A DNA stretch of 64,000 nucleotides from Rhodopirellula baltica. GTDB taxonomy: Bacteria; Planctomycetota; Planctomycetia; Pirellulales; Pirellulaceae. Shown piece after piece: positions 17,270-26,633 of this stretch. The notes below the pieces were generated by a model that made no database searches, had not been told where the DNA came from, and worked only from the letters and a program-made list of their open reading frames with translations. The stretch covers positions 123,316 through 187,315 of the forward strand of contig PPHI01000029.1 in NCBI GenBank assembly GCA_002901265.1, in the 5' to 3' direction. Positions within the stretch are counted from its first letter, which is position 1, and every line of letters starts with the position of its first letter. The position numbers were made by a program, and so were the translations under genes.

Positions 17270-18292
17270 ATGCGAATGATGAAAATCCCGATTCGTCAAC
17301 TACTTCCACTGTTACTTCTCGCCGTGTCCACATTACCGGCAGGGGCGGAAGGGAATGAAGAATCGGGTGCAGAGATCGACACCACTTCGCAGTGGATCAC
17401 TTCGATTGATTCGCTGGGCGACAGCGGATTTGTCGCCGGAACCGCCACAGGGTTGCTCCTTCGTCCGTCAACAGTCGTCAAGTTCGAAGGCAGCGACGCG
17501 AATCACCTGCAAGAGCTTTACCAACATCCGGCGGCCGTTTGGACGGTCGCCACACCGGCTGATGGAAAGACGATTGCCAGCGCCGATTACCAAGGCAATC
17601 TGATTGTCTATGACGTCGAAGCGGCATCACCGAATCAGTTTGATAAAGCTTTTGAACGTTGGTGTCAGAAGATTGCGTTTGCACCCGATGGAAAATCGAT
17701 TGTCGCGGGCAACGAATCCGGCAAGCTGTATGTCTGGGACTTGGCAGAGTCGAAAGTGTCCAAGTCGCAAGAACTTTCGAAAGCATCGATCACTTGTCTC
17801 GCGATTTCACCGAGCGGCGAGCAATTGGCGGCAAGCGACGGTGAGGGCAAAGTGCATCTACTTTCTTGGCCCCAGCTTGAATCGGTCGGAGTTGTTTCCG
17901 TTGGCGAAGACACGGCTTGGTCCGTGGCTTACGAAAACGATACGACTTTGCTTGTTGGCTCCAGCGATCGCAACCTGTATCGTGTCGAAGCGAAACCTGA
18001 CGCGACCCCCAGTGCAATCGCAAAGGGATCCGATTGGATCACTCGGATTGCGATTTCTCCCAGTGGCCAAATAGCGGCAGCGGAAGTTAGCGGAAAGGTT
18101 CACGTGATGTCGGAGGATTCACCGACAACGCTGTCGGCTGACAGCGGCGTTTGGGCTTTGGAATTTGGCAAGCAAGGCTGCCTGATGGTCGGTACTCGCA
18201 AGAACGGTGTTGCCGTTGCCAAGCAGAGCTGGACGTTTGAAACACCTGGCAGTGCACTGCCAGAGAGTGGGTCTGCCGAAGTTACTCAATGA
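17270..18292 (+). CDS. Secreted WD40-repeat protein
   Basis: The 340-residue protein starts with a clear signal peptide (leucine run ending PAGAEG). Repeated beta-propeller blades follow, recognisable by the WTVATPADGKTIASADYQGN-type pattern and by FAPDGKSIVAGNESGKLYVWD and AISPSGEQLAASDGEGKVHL. About six or seven blades are present, enough for one propeller, probably a protein-interaction or scaffold domain outside the cytoplasm. The ATG could be 17270 or 17279. Its stop overlaps the ATG of ricT by four bases (ATGA), so the two are coupled, which is odd given that RicT is cytoplasmic. Confidence 0.85.
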   Translation: MRMMKIPIRQLLPLLLLAVSTLPAGAEGNEESGAEIDTTSQWITSIDSLGDSGFVAGTATGLLLRPSTVVKFEGSDANHLQELYQHPAAVWTVATPADGKTIASADYQGNLIVYDVEAASPNQFDKAFERWCQKIAFAPDGKSIVAGNESGKLYVWDLAESKVSKSQELSKASITCLAISPSGEQLAASDGEGKVHLLSWPQLESVGVVSVGEDTAWSVAYENDTTLLVGSSDRNLYRVEAKPDATPSAIAKGSDWITRIAISPSGQIAAAEVSGKVHVMSEDSPTTLSADSGVWALEFGKQGCLMVGTRKNGVAVAKQSWTFETPGSALPESGSAEVTQ

Positions 18293-19227
18293 CACCCGAT
18301 TCCAGTTACTCAGACGACCCGCAACATCCAGAGCGTTTGGAATACGTCGTTCGCTATGGCACGATGCGCATCTTGGGTGTGATGAATGCCCGCGAGCGGT
18401 ATCGCTACAACGATCGTGTCGTCGTGCAGACGGACCGTGGAACCGAGATTGGTACCGTCCTTTGCGAAGCCACTCCGGCGGCACTCGATTCGATGGAAGA
18501 GCCGACGGCGGGAAAGATTTTGCGTTCGCTGTCCGACGATGATTCGCGACAATGGCACCACATTGAAAGCTTGGTTCGCGAAGATCTCGCGACCTGCCAG
18601 CGATGTGTTGATGCGTTGCGTTTACGGATGGACTTGGTGGATGTCGAACGACTGCTGGGCGGCGAAAAGGTTGTCGTGTACTACCTAGCCGAGGGGCGAG
18701 TTGATTTCCGCCAATTGGTTCGTAACCTTGCCAGCGAATTTCAGACGCGAATTGAGATGCGACAAATCGGGGTCCGCGATGAAGCCAAAATCATGGCCGA
18801 CTATGGGGATTGTGGACAACCAATTTGTTGTGCGACGTTTCTGAGTAAGATGCCACCGGTGTCGATGAAAATGGCAAAATTGCAACGCTCGACGCTCGAT
18901 CCGACGAAAATTTCCGGACGATGCGGCCGATTGAAATGTTGTCTAAGATACGAATTCGACACCTATGAGCAGCTCGCTGAGGAGTTGCCACCGGTCGGAG
19001 CTCAGATTTTGACGAAAGATGGGAGGGCTACGGTCTTGGCTCAGGACATTCTTTCGCAACAATTGGTAGTGCGTACCGAAGACAAACGGCGAATCATGTT
19101 GGCGGCTGACCGTGTGGTCAGCATCACCAAGATGCCGCCGCCACAAAGTGCCGGTGGTCACCACAAGTCGGGGGCTGGACACAAGTCGGGTCCGCGACAG
19201 AAATCTCGCGACAGCGGGAACCATTAA
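18289..19227 (+). CDS. ricT: PSP1-domain iron-sulfur protein, RicT/YaaT family
   Basis: RicT is the PSP1-domain subunit of the Ric (YmcA-YlbF-YaaT) complex, which in Bacillus carries [4Fe-4S] clusters and promotes RNase Y-dependent mRNA maturation. Here the PSP1 fold covers about residues 20-225. The two cysteine motifs are intact: Cys175, Cys180 and Cys181 in GDCGQPICC, and Cys212, Cys217 and Cys218 in GRCGRLKCC. VSMKMAKLQRSTLDPTKISG between them is nearly identical to the family. An extra pair, Cys103 and Cys106, is present. The C-terminal His/Gly/Lys-rich tail is disordered. RicA and RicF genes are not adjacent. In planctomycetes the role is unknown. Confidence 0.88.
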   Translation: MTPDSSYSDDPQHPERLEYVVRYGTMRILGVMNARERYRYNDRVVVQTDRGTEIGTVLCEATPAALDSMEEPTAGKILRSLSDDDSRQWHHIESLVREDLATCQRCVDALRLRMDLVDVERLLGGEKVVVYYLAEGRVDFRQLVRNLASEFQTRIEMRQIGVRDEAKIMADYGDCGQPICCATFLSKMPPVSMKMAKLQRSTLDPTKISGRCGRLKCCLRYEFDTYEQLAEELPPVGAQILTKDGRATVLAQDILSQQLVVRTEDKRRIMLAADRVVSITKMPPPQSAGGHHKSGAGHKSGPRQKSRDSGNH

Positions 19228-19311
19228 ACTAAAATACAATCAGCGTTTCTGCGATTGCCCCTCGTCCATCACTGACCGACACGCTGCAAAATCGAATAGA
19301 GTCATTGCACG

Positions 19312-19758
19312 ATGAGTCATGAATTGTCCAATTCGCCGCTTCAAGCAATGCGGAAACTTTTGAAAGAAGACGCTCGTTACAAATACGAGGCGTATCAGTT
19401 CGTTCGCGAGGCACTGCAGTTCACCCAAGAGCACTTGCCCGAATTGACTGGCGCGTCGGTTAGCGGCGACTCCGGAGTTAGCGCTGTCGCCCGCCACATC
19501 ACCGGCCAACAGCTCTGTGAAGGATGTCGGCACTACGCGATCGACCAGTACGGTTATCTTGCACGCATGGTGCTGAAGACCTGGGGGATTAAATCCACCA
19601 GCGATTTCGGCGAAATCGTATACAACCTCATCCGCATCGAACAAATGCGAAAAAGCGACTCTGATCGTCGCGAAGATTTCGATGACGTGTACTCGTTCGA
19701 TGGCGCTTTCGAGCCCGAGTTCACGTTGCCCAAGCCAGTCGACGAATTCGACTGCTAG
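19312..19758 (+). CDS. Minf_1886 (Planctomycetes/Verrucomicrobia conserved) family protein
   Basis: The 148-residue protein fits the conserved hypothetical family described from Planctomycetes and Verrucomicrobia (TIGR04138 type). Signature segments are LLKEDARYKYEAYQFVREAL, HITGQQLCEGCRHYAIDQYG and KTWGIKSTSDFGEIVYNLI. The CEGC pair could bind metal. The protein has no signal peptide or membrane segment, so is cytoplasmic. It follows ricT by about 85 bases and is closed by a strong bidirectional hairpin terminator. Function is unknown; I do not propose one. Confidence 0.88.
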   Translation: MSHELSNSPLQAMRKLLKEDARYKYEAYQFVREALQFTQEHLPELTGASVSGDSGVSAVARHITGQQLCEGCRHYAIDQYGYLARMVLKTWGIKSTSDFGEIVYNLIRIEQMRKSDSDRREDFDDVYSFDGAFEPEFTLPKPVDEFDC

Positions 19759-19781
19759 TTCTCGACACAACCGGCCAACAA

Positions 19782-19816
19782 AAAACGCCCACGCGATCGA
19801 ATCACGTGGGCGTTTT
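19782..19816. terminator. Bidirectional terminator between Minf_1886 gene and lysS
   Basis: A perfect 12-base stem (AAAACGCCCACG with CGTGGGCGTTTT) has an 11-base loop. The A-run on one side and T-run on the other let it work for both convergent genes. Confidence 0.85.
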
Positions 19817-19850
19817 CGTTTGTGTCATCAGTTGATTGCGAGGCGTCGTC

Positions 19851-21443
19851 TTATTCAGTCGGGCGCAGCACTGGGAACAGAATGACGTCCCGAATTGATT
19901 TCTGTCCGGTCAAGATCATCACCAAACGGTCGATACCGATTCCCAATCCGCCGGCGGGTGGCATCGCGTGACGCAATGCGCGAATAAAGTCGTGGTCCAT
20001 TTTGGCCATCGACTCTTCTTCGTCCAGCCCTTCGAGTTGGGTCTCGAAGAGTTGCTGTTGCAGGTCGGGATCGTTCAGTTCGGTGTAAGCGTTTGCCAGT
20101 TCCATGCCGCAGATAAACAGTTCGAACCGTTCGGCGATCTCGGGGTTGTCGCGTTTACGCTTGGTCAATGGACAAATACTGGCTGGATAATCGATCACAA
20201 AGATCGGGCCTTCGAGTGTGTCCTCGACCTTCTCTTCGAAGATCTCGTTGCGGATGACGTCGGGGTGTTTGCCTTTGGTTTCCAGTCCCAGTGATTGGGC
20301 GTACTTGGTCACCGCTGCTTCGTCGGCCGCGTCGACACCGGTTGCCGCTTGAAACAAGTCAGCATAGGTCTCGCGTTTGAACGGCGGGGTGAAGTCAATT
20401 TCTTGACCGGCGAACTCGCGTTTGAACCCGCCGCCGATCGTTTCGATCGCATTGCAGATCACACGTTCGGTCAGGTCCATCATCGTTTCGTAATCACCAT
20501 AGGCTTGATAAGCCTCCAGCATGGTGAATTCCGGGTTGTGGCGGGGGCTCAATCCTTCGTTGCGATAAACACGTCCGAGTTCGTAGACGCGTTCCATGCC
20601 ACCGACCATCAAGCGTTTCAGGTGCAGCTCGAGCGCGATCCGCATGGTTAGCGGCATGTCCAGCGCGTTGTGGTGGGTTTCGAAGGGGCGTGCGGCGGCG
20701 CCACCGGCGATCACATGGAGGGTCGGACCTTCGACTTCACAGAAATCGTCGGCATCCAGTGTGGCTCGAACCGATTTGATGATCTTGGTTCGGTTGACGA
20801 AGGTTTCCATCGGGCCTTCGTTGAACGCCAGGTCTGCGTATCGCATTCGCTGACGCAGGTCGACGTTGGTCAAACCGGCGTGCTTGTCCGGTGGAGGATC
20901 AAGCATCTTGGTGTGAAAGTACAGCTTTTCGGCAAACACCGTCAGCTCGCCGGTGTTGGTGCGGCCCAAGCGTCCTTCGGCACCGACCAAGTCACCGAGG
21001 TCGAATAGTTTGGCGAGTGCGAAATCCTCCTCGCCGACCTGTTGCTTACCAATGAACAGCTGGATCGAACCGGTCCAGTCTTTGATGTTGATGAAGATCA
21101 GTTTTCCCTTGGTCCGCATCAACATGATCCGACCGGAAACGCGAACAGTTGGTCCGACTTCTTCGCCAGGGCCTTGGTCGCTTTTCCACTGGCGATAGTC
21201 CAGGTCGGGATCGTCAAAGCTCGGCAGGTCGATCAAGTCGCCGGCTTCGGTTTTGAATTTGATCTCGCTGGCTTTGTCGATGCATTTCCCGAGCATGTCT
21301 CGGTTGTCGAATCGGCTGCCGAAGGGATCGTATCCCATGGCTTCGATTTGAGACATTTTCTCGCGTCGGGCAACGCGTGGATCCGTCGCGTCCTCGCCTT
21401 CGCCGGGCGTGGCGGCAGGACCTTTGTTCGGGTTTTGGTTCAT
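19851..21443 (-). CDS. lysS: Lysyl-tRNA synthetase, class II
   Basis: This enzyme charges tRNA-Lys. From ATG 21443 the product is 530 residues, a little longer than the usual 490-510 because of an N-terminal Asn/Pro/Gly-rich extension. The OB-fold anticodon domain is at about 60-180. The class II motifs follow: motif 2 in YELGRVYRNEGLSPRHNPEF and motif 3 in GLGIGIDRLVMILTG. The upstream part of the frame to 21515 is Arg-rich and not family-like. It converges on the terminator at 19782-19816. Confidence 0.96.
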   Translation of the reverse strand: MNQNPNKGPAATPGEGEDATDPRVARREKMSQIEAMGYDPFGSRFDNRDMLGKCIDKASEIKFKTEAGDLIDLPSFDDPDLDYRQWKSDQGPGEEVGPTVRVSGRIMLMRTKGKLIFINIKDWTGSIQLFIGKQQVGEEDFALAKLFDLGDLVGAEGRLGRTNTGELTVFAEKLYFHTKMLDPPPDKHAGLTNVDLRQRMRYADLAFNEGPMETFVNRTKIIKSVRATLDADDFCEVEGPTLHVIAGGAAARPFETHHNALDMPLTMRIALELHLKRLMVGGMERVYELGRVYRNEGLSPRHNPEFTMLEAYQAYGDYETMMDLTERVICNAIETIGGGFKREFAGQEIDFTPPFKRETYADLFQAATGVDAADEAAVTKYAQSLGLETKGKHPDVIRNEIFEEKVEDTLEGPIFVIDYPASICPLTKRKRDNPEIAERFELFICGMELANAYTELNDPDLQQQLFETQLEGLDEEESMAKMDHDFIRALRHAMPPAGGLGIGIDRLVMILTGQKSIRDVILFPVLRPTE

Positions 21444-21613
21444 TGTGTCGTTGCGGGGAAGTTGCAATCTTCGTTTGAAGCGGTGGATTGTCGAGAGCGA
21501 AGGGGGTTTTGGCAAGACGAGCGTTGTCTAGATGTCTCTTGACGCCAATCGCACCCATGATTTATCCCATCTCGCACAATTCCACCCACCGCTTTCCCCC
21601 CTTAAGGTCAACC

Positions 21614-21928
21614 ATGCAACGCGTTATTGTCGCACTCTTGATGGCATTTTCCGCCAGTTTCGCTGTCGCGTCAGCCGGCGAAGTCGTCCACTATCAGTGC
21701 AAGGAATGGAAGGCGAAGCACATCCACGACACCAAAAAAGTCGAAACGATCACCGCGACGCTGAAGAAACTCGGTTGCGAAGTCAAGCAAGAAGAGCACT
21801 CCGGCCATTTCGACGTGAAATATCGTTGCGCCAAGCAAAAAGACCTGCCGGTAAAATCCCACGAAGAAGCGGTTCAGTGGGAGAAGTGGTTCAAAGAATT
21901 CGGCTTCAAAGCGTTCCACACACACTGA
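21614..21928 (+). CDS. Small secreted protein of unknown function
   Basis: From ATG 21614 (AAGG six bases upstream) the product is 104 residues. It starts with a signal peptide (VIVALLMAFSASFAVASAG). The mature part of about 83 residues has three cysteines (YQCKEW, LGCEV, YRCAKQ), many Lys/His, and a predicted alternation of helix and strand: DTKKVETITATLKKLGCEV, then DVKYRC, then EEAVQWEKWFKEFGFK. That resembles a small ferredoxin-like or ACT-like alpha/beta fold. It lies between lysS (divergent) and a convergent sigma-54 regulator. I do not recognise a family. Confidence 0.75.
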   Translation: MQRVIVALLMAFSASFAVASAGEVVHYQCKEWKAKHIHDTKKVETITATLKKLGCEVKQEEHSGHFDVKYRCAKQKDLPVKSHEEAVQWEKWFKEFGFKAFHTH

Positions 21929-21957
21929 GTGGGGCGAACCCCTCAGTATGAGACGGG

Positions 21958-24147
21958 CTACCAAGTCGTGCCGTCTTTTGCGAATCGTTTCAGCTTGCGA
22001 TCGAGTGTGCTTCGCTCGATTCCCAAAATGCTGGCCGCACGACTTTTGTTGCCTTCGGTATGACGCAAGACACGCTCGATGTGAGCTTTCTCTAAATCCG
22101 CCAGTGACGTTTCGACTGGCGAATCCGACGCCGCGGCAGCGGGAGCCGATCCACCGACTGCCGCAGGTGTCAGCAGCAAGTGCTTGGTATCGATCGACTC
22201 GGTCGCGTTCAGCACGACCGCACGTTCAATGACGTTGCGAAGCTCGCGGATATTTCCCGGCCACGGGTAATCGAGCAGGATGCTTTGTGCCGCTGGGGTG
22301 ATCGCGTTGATCCGCCGACCCATCTTCTCGTTAAAGCCAGCCAAAAAATGTTCGGCCAGTAAGACGATGTCTTTGCCACGATCACGAAGCGGAGGCACCA
22401 AGATTTCGACGACATGTAATCGATAAAACAAGTCCTGGCGGAACTTGCCTTCACCAACCATCGCTTGGAGGTCTCGGTTCGTTGCCGCGACGACGCGGAC
22501 GTCGACCTTGATCGGCTGGTGTCCGCCGACCCTTTCGAACGGGTGCCCCTCGAGCACGCGAAGCAATTTGGCTTGGAGATCCAAATCCATTTCGCCAATC
22601 TCGTCCAGCATTAGCGTTCCGCCATCGGCCGATTCGAACTTTCCCGCTTTGCGGTCCGTGGCACCTGTGAAGGCACCTTTTTCGTGGCCGAACAGTTCAC
22701 TCTCGAGCAGTGATGGTGAAAGTGCGGCGCAGTTCAGGCAAACGAGAGGCCCATTGGCGCGGCCGCTGGCATAGTGAATCGCCGAAGCGACGAGTTCTTT
22801 ACCCACACCTGATTCGCCGCGGACCAGCACCGTCGCGCCGGTCGGTGCCGCCATCGATACCTGTTCGATGATTTGGCGGACCGCGTCGCTTTGCCCGACA
22901 ATCTGGACTTTGTCGCCCAGCTGTTCGCGGAGTGCTTTAATTTGTTTTTGTGATCGCCTCAGCGAGCGATCGAGTTTGCCGCGAACGCTTAGATTGCGAA
23001 GTGATTCGGCCAAGATTTCAGCGACCGCAAGGACAAAGCCTAGGTCGTCACTGTCAAAAACTGTGTCGCTGTCCGTCGTCAGAAGGTGCAGCATTCCGAG
23101 CAGTTTCTTGTCGCGATCAATCACCGGCGCAAGGATCATGCTGACGGCATCGATTTCGCCTTGGCTGTTCTCTGCGGCGAGCGTTCGGTCACCGGCAACG
23201 TTGCGGGCTAGGATCGCGTGGCCTTCGGGACTGACGACTGCTTGGATCGCGGCATCGGGAGGGCGACGATAGGTCACCGACCCAAGTGCATGTTCGTTCT
23301 GGCGCGTGGCAACCAAGGCGAAGTGTTTCGCTTGAATCGGTGAATCGGATGACTTCGATTTGGCGTCGATGACGTACGCCCCCGCACAGCGCATTTCGAT
23401 TGACTCGGACAATCGGTCGAGCACCAAGTCGATCGCTTGGCTGACTGAATCGACGCGGGCTAGGTCAAAAGCGAGTTGCAATAAGGTCGCGCGAACGCTG
23501 TCGTTTCCGAGTGACGAACCGGCCGTCAGCGGTTCGCTGTCTCGGGCGCCGGTGCGATCAGGCAAAATGTCAGATTTGAAATAGCCGCTCTGGGATCGCC
23601 GTTCGGTGATCGAAGCGGAGTCCATCGCCATCGTCAGGTGATCGTCTGTCGCGGCAGGGGGGCGAGACTGGACCGGGCCTTCGGCAGATTGGATTTGATG
23701 GACAAACTGAATTGAATGGCCAGCGATTTCAATCCGGTCGCCATCAACCAAAAGCTGGGGAGCGGTTAGCCGTTTCCCAGAGACAAGTGTCCCATTTCGG
23801 CTGCCCAGATCCTCGACAGCCCACCCGTCTTGGGTGGACCACACCCGAGCGTGCTGGCGGCTGGCTTTTTCGCTGCGAATGGAGATTGGGTTGGCGCTGG
23901 CCCGGCCCATAATGACTTCGTTTGGGGCCGACAACCGGAACACATCGCTCCAGCGTCCAGTGGTGTGCATGACCAGGTAAGCGCCTGGTATTCCCGCCGC
24001 GGGTGCTGGATCGTTTTGGGGGCGAGCGTCGTTCTGCAAAACGTTTTCGCCGGATCTGCTCGGTTTGGCAGGCTGGGAGCGGTCGGAGCGTGAGGGGCCG
24101 TTTGAAATCGTCAAGCTGCTGTCACTCAAGTCAAAACTCCGTTGCAA
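21958..24147 (-). CDS. FHA-GAF-AAA+-Fis sigma-54-dependent transcriptional activator
   Basis: The 729-residue protein has an FHA domain (about 56-150; [23 protein letters not shown]), which binds phosphothreonine. A GAF domain (about 225-395) and a coiled linker follow. The AAA+ activator domain (about 420-650) has Walker A GESGVGKE, the sigma-54-contacting GAFTGA loop and Walker [10 protein letters not shown] Fis-type helix-turn-helix ends the protein ([20 protein letters not shown]). It therefore activates sigma-54 promoters in response to protein phosphorylation by Ser/Thr kinases, not by a response-regulator aspartate. It is divergent from the DUF1598 gene, 370 bases away, a possible target. 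Confidence 0.93.
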   Translation of the reverse strand: MQRSFDLSDSSLTISNGPSRSDRSQPAKPSRSGENVLQNDARPQNDPAPAAGIPGAYLVMHTTGRWSDVFRLSAPNEVIMGRASANPISIRSEKASRQHARVWSTQDGWAVEDLGSRNGTLVSGKRLTAPQLLVDGDRIEIAGHSIQFVHQIQSAEGPVQSRPPAATDDHLTMAMDSASITERRSQSGYFKSDILPDRTGARDSEPLTAGSSLGNDSVRATLLQLAFDLARVDSVSQAIDLVLDRLSESIEMRCAGAYVIDAKSKSSDSPIQAKHFALVATRQNEHALGSVTYRRPPDAAIQAVVSPEGHAILARNVAGDRTLAAENSQGEIDAVSMILAPVIDRDKKLLGMLHLLTTDSDTVFDSDDLGFVLAVAEILAESLRNLSVRGKLDRSLRRSQKQIKALREQLGDKVQIVGQSDAVRQIIEQVSMAAPTGATVLVRGESGVGKELVASAIHYASGRANGPLVCLNCAALSPSLLESELFGHEKGAFTGATDRKAGKFESADGGTLMLDEIGEMDLDLQAKLLRVLEGHPFERVGGHQPIKVDVRVVAATNRDLQAMVGEGKFRQDLFYRLHVVEILVPPLRDRGKDIVLLAEHFLAGFNEKMGRRINAITPAAQSILLDYPWPGNIRELRNVIERAVVLNATESIDTKHLLLTPAAVGGSAPAAAASDSPVETSLADLEKAHIERVLRHTEGNKSRAASILGIERSTLDRKLKRFAKDGTTW

Positions 24148-24516
24148 AACGACAAGAACAGACGCATGGATCGACCGTCCGATTTTGACCGACCAATCGT
24201 GAGGGCCGGGAGGGGGCCTGATTCAGCGTGCTGGAGCTGAATTATATCGTGCGGCGAACGTTTCGAGTGATGGTTGAGTCGTTTGGACCGCCAATCCCCC
24301 CATTCGGCAAACGTTATCAGCGGAATAGTCCGCCATTTTGGTTTGGGCAAACCGCTGATCGGCGCGAGGGTCGAGCTTGCGAGCAATTTCCGTGGTAATT
24401 ATTCTTTACTGCAACTATCTTCCGCCTCCACTTTTGACTTTTCTGCCGCCTACTGGGACCAGTTTTCAATCTGGATTAGCGGCCTCAACCGAATTCCATC
24501 TCGGAGTATTTATTCG
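24148..24516. promoter_or_regulatory. Divergent intergenic region with nested hairpins upstream of the DUF1598 gene
   Basis: No gene is supported, although the frame of the next gene stays open back to 24274. An inverted repeat ATCAGCGG (24316-24323) / CCGCTGAT (24352-24359) encloses a second perfect one, GGTTTG-GG-CAAACC (24340-24353), which partly overlaps its right arm. They could form alternative structures in a leader or be operator half-sites. No promoter consensus was recognised. Confidence 0.4.
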
Positions 24517-25872
24517 ATGAAACTAAGCCATGCTCGACTGATGATCGCAGTCGCAATGAGCTGCCTAGTCACGGTCGCAACGCTGTCAACGGCTGGATTC
24601 AATGGTGGCGGCGGCGGTAACCGTGTCGGTGGTGTTTCGATCGATCCGGCGGGGGTCGTAAGGACCGCGACGGTGGACGAGAACCAAGAGCTGGTCAATT
24701 TGCTGCGGAACGAAGTCGGTGTCGCACAAGGTGATCTGGCCTCAGCTGCCGATCGCCGCATGGTCTCGTTGGCCGGTTTGCAACGGGCGATTGAGCAGTC
24801 GCGTCAGTCAGGCGGACGCTTGCCAGCCGAAATTCGCTACTTGGCAGGATTGACCGGAATCGACTACGTCTTCGTTGACAAAGACAACAACGACATCGTG
24901 ATCTCGGGGCCAGCGGAGCCTTGGACGATTTCTGAGACGGGCAGCATTGTCGGCAAAGAAAGTGGTGCCGCGATTTTGCAATTGGAAGACTTGGTCGTTG
25001 CCCTCCGCAATGTCGAAAACGCTCGCCAAGCAAGCATCAGCTGCTCGATCGAATCGACTCCAGAAGGCCGCAAACGATTCATGGCCCTGCAAAACCGTAT
25101 GCGACTTCGCCCTGGCCAAAACCCAGCCGTTTTCGAAGCGGCAATGAAAGAAGCACTCGGCCCGCAGGTCATTAAACTAACCGGGATTCCCGCGACCAGC
25201 CGCTACGCTTGCACGATGGTCGCAGCGGACTATCAAATGAAACGCCTGGCGATGGCCTTGGTTGATTCTCCAGTTCGCGAATTGCCAAGCTACCTGCAGA
25301 TGGCTCGCAACGGTTCGCACGCAGGCAACCGCAACCCACGCTGGTGGATGGCATGTGATTACGACAGCCTGACCCGCAACGAAGAAGGCACCGTTTGGAA
25401 GCTGACCGGCCAAGGAATCAAAACGAAGACCGAGCAAGACGTCATTGCCGAAGACGGTTCGACGTCGTCCGAAGCGAGCGATAAGTTGGCACAAAAGTGG
25501 GCCGATTCGATGACCGAGCATTTCACCGATTTGGCGTCCAAGATGCCAATCTTCGGTGAACTTCAAAACTTGATGGACCTGACCGTTGTGTCGACACTGA
25601 TCGTTCAAGAAAACCTCGAGCATCACGCTGGACTGGATTTGGCTGTGCTGCGTGACCAAGAAACCTTGGCACCGCAAATGTTCGAAGCTCCTCAAAAGAT
25701 CGCACCTGAATGCAGCTTCATCAAAGGCCGCAGCGGGTGGGTTGTGACTGCATCTGGCGGCGTTTCGGTTGACGCATTCCCAGTCGTTCACGATCAAAAA
25801 GTTGACGCCGAATTGGATGGGCAATTGGTTGCCGCAAAGTCGGACGCATGGTGGTGGAACGACGCCCGCTAA
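24517..25872 (+). CDS. DUF1598 family secreted protein
   Basis: The 451-residue protein from ATG 24517 has a signal peptide (LMIAVAMSCLVTVATLSTAG) and a Gly-rich linker. It then matches the planctomycete DUF1598 family: GGVSIDPAGVVRTATVDE, RYLAGLTGIDYVFVDKDNND and NVENARQASISCSIESTPEG. DUF1598 proteins are exported, restricted to Planctomycetes and of unknown function. The longer frame from 24274 is not used, because the signal peptide begins at 24517. A strong terminator follows. It is divergent from an FHA-type sigma-54 activator. Confidence 0.87.
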   Translation: MKLSHARLMIAVAMSCLVTVATLSTAGFNGGGGGNRVGGVSIDPAGVVRTATVDENQELVNLLRNEVGVAQGDLASAADRRMVSLAGLQRAIEQSRQSGGRLPAEIRYLAGLTGIDYVFVDKDNNDIVISGPAEPWTISETGSIVGKESGAAILQLEDLVVALRNVENARQASISCSIESTPEGRKRFMALQNRMRLRPGQNPAVFEAAMKEALGPQVIKLTGIPATSRYACTMVAADYQMKRLAMALVDSPVRELPSYLQMARNGSHAGNRNPRWWMACDYDSLTRNEEGTVWKLTGQGIKTKTEQDVIAEDGSTSSEASDKLAQKWADSMTEHFTDLASKMPIFGELQNLMDLTVVSTLIVQENLEHHAGLDLAVLRDQETLAPQMFEAPQKIAPECSFIKGRSGWVVTASGGVSVDAFPVVHDQKVDAELDGQLVAAKSDAWWWNDAR

Positions 25873-25922
25873 GGTGACGCCGTAGGACGCGTCCTTGCGA
25901 CGCTTCAATCGAGATCAACGCT

Positions 25923-25950
25923 AAAGCCTCAACTTCGGTTGGGGCTTTTT
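25923..25950 (+). terminator. Rho-independent terminator with TTCG tetraloop
   Basis: The stem AAAGCCTCAAC / GTTGGGGCTTT (one G-T pair) closes a TTCG tetraloop and is followed by more Ts. It lies 50 bases after the DUF1598 stop. Confidence 0.85.
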
Positions 25951-26086
25951 CTATTCCGGTATCGGTGATTGCGAGTGTACTTGTTTGACCTAGCCGCAAA
26001 TCACTTCAGGACGGATTTACGATTCGCTATCATCCCGCAAATCAAAGCACTCTCGATGAATCTTCGTCTCTACCGACCGTCCAACC

Positions 26087-26580
26087 ATGACCGATATCCC
26101 GCTCCGCCGCGCGACAGAAAGCGACGCGGCCGCAATCGCTGACATCTACAACTACTCGGTCCTGAATTCGACAGCGACGTTTGATACCGAACCAAAAACG
26201 ACAAGTGATCGCGAGCAATGGATTCGAGATCATGGTGACCGCTTTCCGGTGTTCGTTGCAGAAGCAGACGGAGTCGTCGTGGGGTGGGGGGCGCTCTCTT
26301 CGTGGGGAGACCGCAAGGCATGGCAGCGAACTACCGAGCGTCGTTCTACGTCGCCGAAGGTTTCCAGGGACGTGGGATCGGTCGCCGATTGATGACTCGT
26401 CTGATCCAGACTGCGCGTGAGCTGGATTTCCATGTCTTGCTGGCGCTGATCGTTTCGGAAAGCGCCGCTTCGCAGCATGTCTGTCAATCGCTCGGGTTCG
26501 AGCTCTGCGGGACGATGCGCGAAGTCGGATTTAAATTCGATCGACCGCTTGATGTGTTGATCATGCAACAGATCCTGTAG
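26087..26580 (+). pseudogene. GNAT acetyltransferase (phosphinothricin N-acetyltransferase type), one-base frameshift
   Basis: The first frame gives a normal start: IPLRRATESDAAAIADIYNY, then VVVGWGALSSWGDRKAWQRTTE. The second frame gives the rest: SFYVAEGFQGRGIGRRLMTRL (acetyl-CoA loop GRGIGRR), then RELDFHVLLALIVSE and FDRPLDVLIMQQIL. Together they cover a complete protein of this family, about 163 residues. The frame changes by one base immediately after the GAG at 26336-26338. The CG at 26339-26340 is one base short of a codon, before TCG-TTC-TAC. Restoring one base gives the expected E-x-S-F-Y-V. Either a recent inactivating mutation or an assembly error. Confidence 0.85.
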
Positions 26581-26633
26581 CCGTTGATCTTTGGACCAGG
26601 CCGGCTTCCGTTCTGTTTCCCGAGTCGCGTGGC

